DNA of 6,037 nt from Candidatus Desantisbacteria bacterium CG1_02_49_89 (GCA_001871075.1 MNUP01000022.1:1-6037), one strand, 5' to 3'; positions 1 through 5,444 are shown, counted from the first letter of the stretch. Translations and numbers: made by a program. The notes: generated from the letters alone by a model not told the origin.

Positions 1-37
1 GAGTGAAAAAAGTTAATTATTTAAATAAAATCCCGTC

Positions 38-78
38 TTCTCAATCTCTCAATCTTAAATCTTACAATCTTACAATTT
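38..78. repeat. Degenerate short-word array (CAATCT family) downstream of spoVG
   Basis: The word CAATCT, or a one-base variant of it, recurs about every 7-10 bases: TCAATCT at 41 and 49, AAATCT at 57, CAATCT at 65 and CAATTT at 73. The array begins about 25 bases behind the spoVG stop codon when read on the gene strand. The rest of positions 1-101 is AT-rich. I see no gene, tRNA or convincing terminator there. The array resembles the other word-repeat tracts in the gaps of this window but uses a different word. Confidence 0.6.
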
Positions 79-101
79 ATTTTATTGCCTCGCCGCCCGG
101 A

Positions 102-419
102 CTAAAACTCTTCTTCCACGGCCGATGTTTTTTCTTTAGGCGCGGGCCCTTCTTTCACCTTTGCCTCATATCCCTCCAGCACCTTCTTCTCAAGATACTC
201 CCTTGTCTGCGCGTTTATCGGATGGGCGATATCCCTGCGCGTGCCGTCAGGAAGTTTCCTGGAAGGCATGGCGACAAACAATCCCTTGTCCCCGCTTACG
301 ATCCTAAGGCTGCGCACCACAAAAGCGTTGTCGAACGTAACTGTGGCGAAGGCCTTCAGCTTCTCTTCCGGCTTCCCCGCGTTGTCTCTTAGGAAAATCC
401 TTACCTCAGTTATCTCCAT
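102..419 (-). CDS. spoVG: SpoVG family regulator (septation protein SpoVG)
   Basis: This encodes a 105-residue protein of the SpoVG family, small site-specific DNA- and RNA-binding regulators first known from Bacillus sporulation and septation but also present in many non-sporulating bacteria. The family core is clear. It starts MEITEVRIFL, continues with VTFDNAFVVRSLRI at 27-40, then GLFVAMPSRKLPDG at 46-59 and RRDIAHPINAQTRE at 61-74. The tail after about residue 85 is charged and low in complexity (EGPAPKEKTSAVEEEF), as is usual for the family. An in-frame ATG at 527 would add 36 residues with no family similarity that lie inside ispE. I reject it because ATG 419 has a strong ribosome site seven bases upstream and gives the normal N-terminus. 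The start lies inside the end of ispE (14-base overlap), so the two are probably co-transcribed and translationally coupled. What it regulates here cannot be seen. Confidence 0.95.
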   Translation of the reverse strand: MEITEVRIFLRDNAGKPEEKLKAFATVTFDNAFVVRSLRIVSGDKGLFVAMPSRKLPDGTRRDIAHPINAQTREYLEKKVLEGYEAKVKEGPAPKEKTSAVEEEF

Positions 420-1311
420 TCCTGAGCCCTCCTCGTGTTGCTGCAAGATGCGCGCTTCCGGCTCTCTTGCCCGCAATTCTATATGCTCTTTGCGCCTCCC
501 CCCTTTCATTATAGATTCCGTAAACAACAGACCCGCTTCCGGTCATAAGCGTCCCTGCCGCTCCGGTGGTTTCCAGCATTTCTTTGACGCCCTTAATGTA
601 ACCCTTGTATTTCATATCAACCGCTTTTTCGAATATATTATATAAATTATCCGCGAGCCGCCCGACGTTCCCGGTCCTGAGGCAGTCAAGCACTATTTTA
701 ACGCGTGAAAATCCTTTTGCCGGAAGGTTCCTGCGGTCCAGGCTTTCGTAAGCGGACCTTGTTGAGAAGGAAAATCCCGGATCAACCAGAATAACCCAGA
801 AACGGGCTCTGGACAGGACCGGGGTAACAACGTCCCCCCTGCCTGTTGCCAGCGCTGTCCCTCCCCTGATGAAAAAAGGCACGTCCATTCCTATGCGCGC
901 GCCCATCTTTGCCAGATCGCTGTCTGAAAATCCGGCCTTCCACAGCTTGTTCAGCCCTTTCAGAACAGCGGCCGCGTCGCTTGACCCGCCGCCAAGCCCT
1001 GCCCCCGCGGGGATCCTTTTTTCAAGGCGTATGCTTATTCCCTTCTTTATTCCCGATCCTTCCATGAACAGCTTTGCCGCCCTGCACGCAAGGTTCTTCG
1101 GGCCGGTTTCCAGGCACGGCAGTTTGTTCTTTTTTCCCGGACCCGGCATTAAATAGATCCCGCGGGTTCCCTGCTCAGAAATTGTAATTGTGTCATGCAG
1201 GTCTATCTCCTGCATTACGGTCACTATGTCGTGGTACCCGTCTCCGCGCTTTCCCAGCACGTCCAGGAAAAGGTTTATCTTCCCCGCCGCCCTTATCGTT
1301 ATTCTGGCCAA
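406..1311 (-). CDS. ispE: 4-diphosphocytidyl-2-C-methyl-D-erythritol kinase
   Basis: IspE is a cytosolic GHMP-superfamily kinase. It phosphorylates the 2-hydroxyl of CDP-methylerythritol with ATP, the fourth step of the MEP route to isopentenyl diphosphate. The 301-residue length is normal for the family. The N-terminal substrate motif is AAGKINLFLDVLGKRGDGYHDI (split here as AAGKINL at 8-14 and GDGYHDI at 23-29), with the expected active-site lysine at K11. The glycine-rich ATP loop PAGAGLGGGSSDAA spans 101-114. GMDVPFF at 141-147 carries the expected catalytic aspartate D143. The third GHMP motif GTLMTGSGSVVYG spans 253-265. The start is TTG at 1311, preceded by GAGGAG only three bases away. 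No ATG or GTG lies between it and the in-frame upstream stop TGA, so TTG is the best available choice. The stop lies 14 bases inside spoVG. The next gene upstream, 114 bases away, is the sugar-phosphate isomerase. Confidence 0.96.
   Translation of the reverse strand: MARITIRAAGKINLFLDVLGKRGDGYHDIVTVMQEIDLHDTITISEQGTRGIYLMPGPGKKNKLPCLETGPKNLACRAAKLFMEGSGIKKGISIRLEKRIPAGAGLGGGSSDAAAVLKGLNKLWKAGFSDSDLAKMGARIGMDVPFFIRGGTALATGRGDVVTPVLSRARFWVILVDPGFSFSTRSAYESLDRRNLPAKGFSRVKIVLDCLRTGNVGRLADNLYNIFEKAVDMKYKGYIKGVKEMLETTGAAGTLMTGSGSVVYGIYNERGEAQRAYRIAGKRAGSAHLAATRGGLRNGDN
427..433 (-). promoter_or_regulatory. Ribosome binding site that fixes the spoVG start
   Basis: On the minus strand this reads AGGAGGG, with seven bases between it and the ATG at 419. 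It lies inside the ispE coding sequence. It is the main reason for choosing ATG 419 over the upstream in-frame ATG at 527, and it suggests spoVG can also be loaded independently of ispE. Confidence 0.85.
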
Positions 1312-1363
1312 TATCTCCTCACAAGTATCGTTAATATTTAGTCAAGGTAAATTGGTTCATGTC

Positions 1364-1424
1364 GCAGTTGTCGGTTGTCGGTTGAGGGTTGTCTGTAAAC
1401 TCACAACTGACAACTCACAACTGC
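1364..1424. repeat. Inverted GTTGTC word array forming a long imperfect hairpin
   Basis: This lies in the isomerase-ispE gap and ends one base before the isomerase stop codon. The left half repeats GTTGTCG-like words and the right half repeats their complement, CAACTGA/CAACTCA. The outer arms GCAGTTGT (1364-1371) and ACAACTGC (1417-1424) pair perfectly. Inward follow a 6-base and a 4-base paired block separated by single mismatches or G-T positions, closing on a loop near 1391-1397. The G-T positions would be G-U pairs only in a plus-strand RNA. In the gene-strand transcript they become A-C mismatches, so that hairpin is weaker. No T-run follows on either strand, so it is not a typical intrinsic terminator. 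The remaining gap (1312-1363) shows only the ispE ribosome site. Confidence 0.75.
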
Positions 1425-1425
1425 T

Positions 1426-2490
1426 TCAGGCGAGTTGTTTCTTTAGCTCTTCGATCCTTTTAACCGGCGTGGGGTCCGCGCCGTTTAGAAACGCGAGGTA
1501 AACGCTCGTTAAGTCCCCGAGAAGTATGATCGAATAGAGCCTTGCCATTATGGATTTTCCCCTTGTGTGGTATTCCAGGACCTCAGAGGCAGCGCCCTTA
1601 AGCAGGTTCCCGGTGATCTCAAACCTTTTTTTCACCTGCGGGTTCTCCTTTTTATCCCTTATCATAACGACCACCATGTCTTTAAGCATGTGCGCCGGAA
1701 ATTCCCACCCCACGATCTCGTTATGGTTTAGTTCGGGGAACACGTTGTTGAACGCGAACGCCTTGCTGTTCTCATTGAACTGGTCCTTCCACCTCAGCGC
1801 CGCGACGTCTGTCAGGTCCTGGCTCGCGTAGATGACCGGTATCTTGCCCTGCAGCTTCATCGCCAGTTTCTTTGCCGGGTTCTTGTCCGCGGGCACGCTC
1901 CTCTTCATCTCGTCCCTTACTGACCCAAGCACCTCAACCGACTCGCTTATCTCGGCGGTTTTGTCCTTGACAAGACCGAGTTTCACGAGTATACCCATCA
2001 GGCCGATCGCCTGGTAACCCAGGCTTGCGCGCGGAGAACCTCCGCCCGGGATCTGCAGGAACGGGATCCCGTCCGCCTTGCAGTATTCGGTGAGTTTTCC
2101 GCCTGTGGTAAGGCCCACTATTTTCGCCTTCCTTTCCTTCGCTTCCGCGTAGGCTGAAAGCGTTTCCTCCGTGTTCCCGGAATAGCTGACAGCTACGACC
2201 AGGGTCTTTTTCCTTACGAACTTCGGCAGGTGGTAGAACCTGTTCACGATTACCGGGATCTTCAGCTCGTTCAGCAGGCAGGTCCTTACAAGATCCCCGC
2301 CTATAGCTGACCCTCCCAGGCCCGTAACTAATATGTTCGAGATCTTTCCTTTTCCCAGGTAGCTTTTATCCAGCTTGAAAGCCGCCGCGATCTCTGCGGC
2401 TTTTCCGCACTGCTGCGGCAGGCCCTCGACCAGGCCCAGCATGTCGGACGGGTCCGCCTTCCTTATCTCTTCCAGATTGTCCAGATCCAT
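1426..2490 (-). CDS. Bifunctional phosphoglucose/phosphomannose isomerase
   Basis: This is a cytosolic SIS-fold enzyme of the PGI/PMI family known from Pyrobaculum and other archaea and found in some bacteria. It interconverts glucose-6-phosphate or mannose-6-phosphate with fructose-6-phosphate, linking glycolysis or gluconeogenesis to mannose-nucleotide supply. The 354 residues hold two SIS halves. The phosphate-binding signatures are GLGGSAIGGDL at 57-67 and SYSGNTEET at 102-110. PRASLGYQ at 153-160 carries the expected active-site arginine R154. FNENSKA at 238-244 carries E240, and FPELNHNEIVGW at 251-262 carries H256. The C-terminal DPTPVKRIEELK at 339-350 supplies the conserved lysine K344. 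These match, by family knowledge, the Arg/Glu/His/Lys active site of the PGI/PMI enzymes. The ATG start has AGGAGG four bases upstream (2495-2500). It is the first gene after a 300-base repeat-filled gap, so it may begin a transcript with ispE and spoVG, although I see no convincing promoter. Confidence 0.93.
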   Translation of the reverse strand: MDLDNLEEIRKADPSDMLGLVEGLPQQCGKAAEIAAAFKLDKSYLGKGKISNILVTGLGGSAIGGDLVRTCLLNELKIPVIVNRFYHLPKFVRKKTLVVAVSYSGNTEETLSAYAEAKERKAKIVGLTTGGKLTEYCKADGIPFLQIPGGGSPRASLGYQAIGLMGILVKLGLVKDKTAEISESVEVLGSVRDEMKRSVPADKNPAKKLAMKLQGKIPVIYASQDLTDVAALRWKDQFNENSKAFAFNNVFPELNHNEIVGWEFPAHMLKDMVVVMIRDKKENPQVKKRFEITGNLLKGAASEVLEYHTRGKSIMARLYSIILLGDLTSVYLAFLNGADPTPVKRIEELKKQLA

Positions 2491-2510
2491 TCATCCTCCT
2501 TTTTCTATAA

Positions 2511-2790
2511 TGATTACAGTGATTTTTCGAAGATGATTACGGTGATTATTTTTAGTATCAGGTGCCAAGTAGAAGATTAATCTGTGCTAATCCGTGGAAA
2601 TCCGTGGTTGCAAACGTAGTTTATCCCGAAGGGATCCCTTTGGGACAAAGTTTATAGAGTTTACAAGTTTACAGAGTAAAAATCTCAGTGGACTCAGTGC
2701 CTTCAGTGGCAAAATGTATTTCTCTGTGCCTCCGTGCCTCAATGGTAATTTTTCGTGCTTTCGTGATACTTTCGTGTTTTCGTGGAAATT
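2511..2790. repeat. Gene-free mosaic of at least six degenerate short-word tandem arrays
   Basis: This fills the 300-base gap between the isomerase and DUF362 genes. In order: TGATTAC[A/G]GTGATT at 2511 and 2534; AATC[T/C]GTG at 2579, 2589 and 2599 (period 10); a GGATCC-centred palindrome (separate entry); AGTTTA at 2649, 2658 and 2666 (period 8-9); TCAGTG at 2685, 2694 and 2703 (period 9); CTCTGTGC, CTCCGTGC and CTCAATGG at 2722, 2730 and 2738 (period 8); and TTTCGTG at 2751, 2759, 2770 and 2778. Each word differs but all share a G/T-rich plus strand and a period near 8-10. Similar tracts are, from my memory, widespread in intergenic DNA of environmental bacteria and yield spurious peptides rich in H, E, R, T and K. 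I see no gene, and no terminator with a T-run. Their function is unknown. Confidence 0.8.
2624..2645. repeat. 22-base near-perfect palindrome centred on GGATCC
   Basis: The segment is self-complementary over 22 bases except for one G/T pair (2628 against 2641). It is also two small back-to-back stem-loops, TCCC-GAA-GGGA (2624-2634) and TCCC-TTT-GGGA (2635-2645). It sits in the middle of the word-repeat mosaic. Flanking bases are T-rich on the left and A-rich then T-rich on the right, but there is no clear terminator tract. It may be a dispersed palindromic repeat. I cannot tell whether it recurs elsewhere in the genome. Confidence 0.65.
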
Positions 2791-3936
2791 TTAAGGTTTT
2801 ATCCTGTGCGCTTCTGTCGGTTTGAAGTCCGGCTCCACCTCCGGGTTTGCCCACGCGGTCTTGAAATACACAACTGCATCCTCAATTCTTTTTATGCCTT
2901 TGCCCAGCTTTATATCGATCTCCTTCAGGTCGTTCGGCCCAAGGCCCAGGTCGCGCGCGATCCTGAGGTAATTCTGGCAGTTCACAAAAGGCGGGCTGGG
3001 GTATTCTGCTGCCGGGTTGTGACCCATAAGAAAAGCACCTACCGCGTCCACCGCGACCGCGTTCTTCCCTACCACGATGACGCGCAACGCCTTCCTTTCA
3101 GCGCCCGGTATCCAGAAACCCTCCCCTCCCTCCATCCCGATGATCCCGTCTATCATCGCAAGGTTTATTGGGTTTGCCGCGTTTATGTCGTTGATGACCA
3201 TTGATATGTCGTGCCTTGAGAGGCCGTGCAGCATGCTCTTTGAGGTCCCCTCAGGGGCGTAAACGTCCCGGGGCGGCGATCCGAACTGATTTTTAAGCGT
3301 GAGCGTTATGCCGGCCGAGGAGTGCATCTTCATTTTCGCTACGGATATAAAAACATCCGCTTTCTCGATTTCCTTGTTAAGCCTGAGGCTTTTGAAATAA
3401 AGGCCTTCCCCGGGGACTGCGTACGTCTCGAAGTCCGTATGCGGAAACGGGTGGTTCAGGTCCAGGAGCCGGCATCCTTTTTTCGTAAGATCCTTCCAGC
3501 CCATATCCCTGAAGCAGTCGATCGTTGGGCTGGCGCCTGTCCCTTCCATTATCGTTATTTCGCTATCGGTTATTTTTCTTATGTGCTCTATAAGGGCGAT
3601 CGCCAGGTTAACATGAGTGGTTACGCCCCATTCCGCGGGCGTGTTGTCGCACAGGTTCGGCTTTATGGCGACAGCGTCCTTCGGTTTTATAACATCCCCC
3701 AGACCCCCTATCAGGCCTATCGCCTCGGCAACCGCGCGCCTTACTTCCTGCAGATCATAACTGCCGCATTTGACCACGGCGACTACAGGCGGGCCCAGCA
3801 GCCAGCCTTCCGTGTACCGGAACGACCTTGCGCCCGTTTTCAGGTTAAGGGGGATCGTCTCCTGCTCAAACGAACCAGCGTTGAAGCAGATAAGCAGTAT
3901 CAGCCCGATTAATGATGCTAAATGGCTTTTTTTCAT
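2791..3936 (-). CDS. Exported DUF362 domain protein (downstream paralogue)
   Basis: This is a 381-residue DUF362 (PF04015-type) protein; the family has no settled function that I can state. Residues 1-22 look like a signal peptide or membrane anchor: MKK, a hydrophobic stretch about 6-18, and a possible cleavage region near FNAGS. There is no proper lipobox. YTEGWLLGPP at 41-50 is shared with the neighbour. Family-like conserved segments follow: IKPNL at 91-95, GVTTH at 104-108, IMEGTG at 129-134, SVAKMKMHSSAGITLTLKNQ at 198-217, NDIN at 249-252, IDGIIGMEGGEG at 262-273 and GKNAVAVDAVG at 290-300. The Fe-S ferredoxin module carried by many DUF362 proteins is absent: no CxxCxxC appears. Cysteines C57 and C155 are conserved in the paralogue. 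The ATG at 3936 fits the signal peptide, but no clear Shine-Dalgarno site precedes it. Its upstream neighbour is a paralogue 102 bases away on the same strand, suggesting tandem duplication. Confidence 0.9.
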   Translation of the reverse strand: MKKSHLASLIGLILLICFNAGSFEQETIPLNLKTGARSFRYTEGWLLGPPVVAVVKCGSYDLQEVRRAVAEAIGLIGGLGDVIKPKDAVAIKPNLCDNTPAEWGVTTHVNLAIALIEHIRKITDSEITIMEGTGASPTIDCFRDMGWKDLTKKGCRLLDLNHPFPHTDFETYAVPGEGLYFKSLRLNKEIEKADVFISVAKMKMHSSAGITLTLKNQFGSPPRDVYAPEGTSKSMLHGLSRHDISMVINDINAANPINLAMIDGIIGMEGGEGFWIPGAERKALRVIVVGKNAVAVDAVGAFLMGHNPAAEYPSPPFVNCQNYLRIARDLGLGPNDLKEIDIKLGKGIKRIEDAVVYFKTAWANPEVEPDFKPTEAHRIKP

Positions 3937-3976
3937 TTAAATTCAAACCAAATTTATCTGTAATTAAAATAGGATA

Positions 3977-4038
3977 GGGATTCGGGTATGGGGATTAGGT
4001 TTAGGGTTAATCGCGTGGAATCGTGTGTAATCGTGTGG
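3977..4038. repeat. Short-word arrays between the DUF362 paralogues
   Basis: Two word families lie side by side. Positions 3977-4008 are GGGATTCGGG/GGGGATTAGG/TTTAGGG-like words. Positions 4009-4038 are three direct 10-base copies: AATCGCGTGG, AATCGTGTGT and AATCGTGTGG. The last copy touches the stop codon of the upstream DUF362 gene (4039-4041). The unit resembles the AATCCGTG word at 2589-2606 in the next gap. No promoter or terminator is obvious in this gap. Confidence 0.75.
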
Positions 4039-5199
4039 TTAAGGTTTCAATCTGCTGACTTTTTCCAGTTTGAATTCAGCCGGAATATCAGCCCTGGAAT
4101 AGGAAATACTGAAAGGGCTCGCGGCGTCCGAAAGCTTTCTTATCCCTTTTCCCAGCCTTATATCTATTTTTTTCAGATCCGTGGGCCCCAGGCCCAGGTC
4201 CCGCGCGATCCTCAGGTGATTCTCGGCGGCTTCAAAGGGCGGGTCGGGATAATCCGCTTCAGGATCATAGCCCATAAGAACGGTTCCTACCGCGTCTACC
4301 GCGACTGCGTTCTTCCCGATTATTATCAAGCCGGTGTTCTTTGCCCTTGCCGCGGGATTCCATAATCCGGCTCCCCCTTCAAGCCCTATTACCCCGTCCA
4401 CCACCGCAAGGTTTATCGGGTTACAGGCATTGATGTCGTTGATGGCGCAAGGCATGCTCCTCCAGGGATCATCCTTGTGCAGCTGCCATTTAGCCCTTTC
4501 CATGTTACCGTAAGCGTCCATGGGCACCGAACCGAACTGGTTTTTTACCGTGAGAGTAATACCCGCAAGCTCGTGGACCTTTAATTTCGCAACTGAAACA
4601 AAAACATCAATATCCTTGAAAGCCCTGTTGAACGTAAGCTCCCGGAATGCCAGGCCGCCTCCCGGGATCCTGCACACAACGAAAGTGGGGTAAGGAACAG
4701 GATGGTTCAGGTCCACCAGCCTGCAGTTCTTGTTCTTGCTTAATTCAACCCATCCCTGGTCTTTAAACGCGTCTGCTGTGTTGGCTCCGCCCGCCCCTTC
4801 CATTATCGTTATCTTGCCGCTGGTGATCTTCCTGAAGCAGTCGATCAGCGCGGAAACTACTGCGGGGTGCGTTGTCACCCCTGCTTCGCCGGAATGGTTC
4901 GTGGTAAGGTTGGGTTTTATGCCTATCCTGTCGCCGGATTTCACTACATCGTTCAACCCGCCTATCAGGCTTATTGCTTCTTCCACCGCTCTTTTTACTT
5001 CCGCGGCATCATAGTTGCTGCACTTCACTACCGCAACGACCGGCGGGCCGAGAAGCCAGCCTTCCGTATACGCGAAAGGGCGCAGGCCTTCTGAAATATC
5101 CTCTGCTTTTGTTTCCGGCGTTCTGCTGGCTTTAAACGCAAAAAATCCCGCGGCTGCGGCTATCAGTATCCCGATAACTACTAAATATTTCTTTTTTAT
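4039..5199 (-). CDS. DUF362 domain protein (upstream paralogue) with a non-canonical start
   Basis: This is a paralogue of the gene at 2791-3936. The only ordinary start codon in frame is GTG 5028, which gives 329 residues. The open frame, however, continues upstream to a TAA at 5206-5208. Those codons encode KKKYLVVIGILIAAAAGFFAF, which looks like a signal peptide or anchor, then a short linker and YTEGWLLGPPVVAVVK, identical over 16 residues to the neighbour. So I start it at ATA 5199 (386 residues, matching the neighbour's 381). ATC 5205 is the other candidate. A weak AGGA lies 11 bases before the ATA and five before the ATC. In the 386-residue numbering the DUF362 segments are IKPNL at 94-98, GVTTH at 107-111, IMEGAG at 132-137, SVAKLKVHELAGITLTVKNQ at 202-221, NDIN at 254-257, VDGVIGLEGGAG at 267-278 and GKNAVAVDAVG at 295-305. 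It has no Fe-S motif. Both paralogues end in R-[IL]-K-P. The function is unknown. Confidence 0.85.
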   Translation of the reverse strand: MKKKYLVVIGILIAAAAGFFAFKASRTPETKAEDISEGLRPFAYTEGWLLGPPVVAVVKCSNYDAAEVKRAVEEAISLIGGLNDVVKSGDRIGIKPNLTTNHSGEAGVTTHPAVVSALIDCFRKITSGKITIMEGAGGANTADAFKDQGWVELSKNKNCRLVDLNHPVPYPTFVVCRIPGGGLAFRELTFNRAFKDIDVFVSVAKLKVHELAGITLTVKNQFGSVPMDAYGNMERAKWQLHKDDPWRSMPCAINDINACNPINLAVVDGVIGLEGGAGLWNPAARAKNTGLIIIGKNAVAVDAVGTVLMGYDPEADYPDPPFEAAENHLRIARDLGLGPTDLKKIDIRLGKGIRKLSDAASPFSISYSRADIPAEFKLEKVSRLKP

Positions 5200-5231
5200 T
5201 GTGATTTATATCCTGCTGAAAATGGAGAATA

Positions 5232-5272
5232 GAAAATAGACCGTCCCGATGTTACATCGGGACTCTATTTTC
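5232..5272. repeat. Long palindrome with GTCCCGATG core between tRNA-Ser and DUF362
   Basis: The inner arms GTCCCGATG (5243-5251) and CATCGGGAC (5255-5263) pair perfectly around TTA. The outer arms GAAAATAGA (5232-5240) and TCTATTTTC (5264-5272) also pair perfectly, with a two-base CC bulge between the stems. On the minus strand it is followed by a pyrimidine- and T-rich stretch (TCTATTTTCTATTCTCC), so it could serve as a backup terminator for tRNA-Ser. It shares its right arm with the hairpin at 5267-5288, so both cannot form fully at once. Confidence 0.75.
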
Positions 5273-5288
5273 CCCGTGAGGGGAAAAT
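5267..5288 (-). terminator. Perfect 9-base hairpin directly behind tRNA-Ser
   Basis: ATTTTCCCC (5267-5275) and GGGGAAAAT (5280-5288) pair perfectly around the loop GTGA. The hairpin begins two bases beyond the tRNA discriminator base. Its position suggests a role in 3'-end formation or termination of the tRNA transcript. There is no uninterrupted T-run behind it, so this is a weak terminator call; it may instead protect or mark the 3' end for processing. Confidence 0.45.
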
Positions 5289-5289
5289 A

Positions 5290-5377
5290 CGGAGGGAGAG
5301 GGATTCGAACCCACGACTCGCTTTAGGCGAGTAATCGCTTTCGAGACGATCCCCTTCAACCACTCGGGCATCCCTCC
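5290..5377 (-). tRNA. tRNA-Ser, anticodon CGA
   Basis: An 88-base class II tRNA. The acceptor arms GGAGGGA and TCCCTCC pair perfectly. The D-stem is CCC/GGG with loop GAGTGGTTGAA. The anticodon stem ATCGT/GCGAT encloses loop CTCGAAA, giving anticodon CGA (5341-5343), which reads UCG. A long variable arm, ACTCGC-CTAAA-GCGAGT, and discriminator G73 (5290) are serine identity features. The T-loop is TTCGAAT. The T-stem GTGGG/CCCTC has a U50-U64 mismatch, which is unusual. CCA is not encoded, so it must be added after transcription. A near-consensus promoter lies about 250 bases upstream, and a perfect hairpin follows immediately downstream. Confidence 0.95.
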
Positions 5378-5390
5378 CGCCTCGACGGCG

Positions 5391-5409
5391 GGTCGCCGAA
5401 GTGGCGACC
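5391..5409. repeat. Perfect 7-base stem-loop just upstream of tRNA-Ser
   Basis: GGTCGCC (5391-5397) and GGCGACC (5403-5409) pair perfectly around GAAGT. It lies 14 bases before the tRNA 5' end on the transcribed strand. It shares the core CGCCGAAG with the palindromic element at 5445-5527, suggesting the two belong to related dispersed repeat families. It could also affect 5'-leader processing of the tRNA. Confidence 0.6.
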
Positions 5410-5444
5410 ATACCATCGTAGTTTTATATATCGCTTTAATTAGT

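Noticed and set aside
3-392. Plus-strand frame of 129 codons at the left edge
   Set aside because: It runs antisense through spoVG, which has clear family motifs, and begins in a word-repeat array; its translation shows no recognisable domain.
420-527. 36-residue N-terminal extension of SpoVG from ATG 527
   Set aside because: It lies inside ispE, has no family similarity, and ATG 419 has a strong ribosome site.
1364-1424. Intrinsic terminator for the isomerase gene
   Set aside because: No T-run follows on the minus strand and the stem is interrupted by A-C mismatches in that transcript.
2501-2545. Promoter for the isomerase gene using TATAGA near 2505
   Set aside because: The only -35 candidate (TTCGAA) matches the consensus poorly, and the start point would fall inside the ribosome site.
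2511-2790. Possible CRISPR array
   Set aside because: The repeats are only 6-14 bases, change word along the tract, and there are no constant repeats of 23-47 bases with unique spacers.
2669-2854. Minus-strand frame of 61 codons with a peptide rich in R, K, H, E and T
   Set aside because: It is the translation of the short-word repeat mosaic and runs into the end of the DUF362 gene in another frame. This is the typical spurious product of such arrays.
3077-3912. Plus-strand frames across the DUF362 gene, including one of 196 codons
   Set aside because: They are antisense shadows of a gene with strong family motifs and a conserved paralogue.
3920-3936. Lipobox in the downstream DUF362 protein (LLIC at residues 14-17)
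   Set aside because: The residue before the cysteine is isoleucine rather than G, A or S, and the cysteine lies within the hydrophobic stretch.
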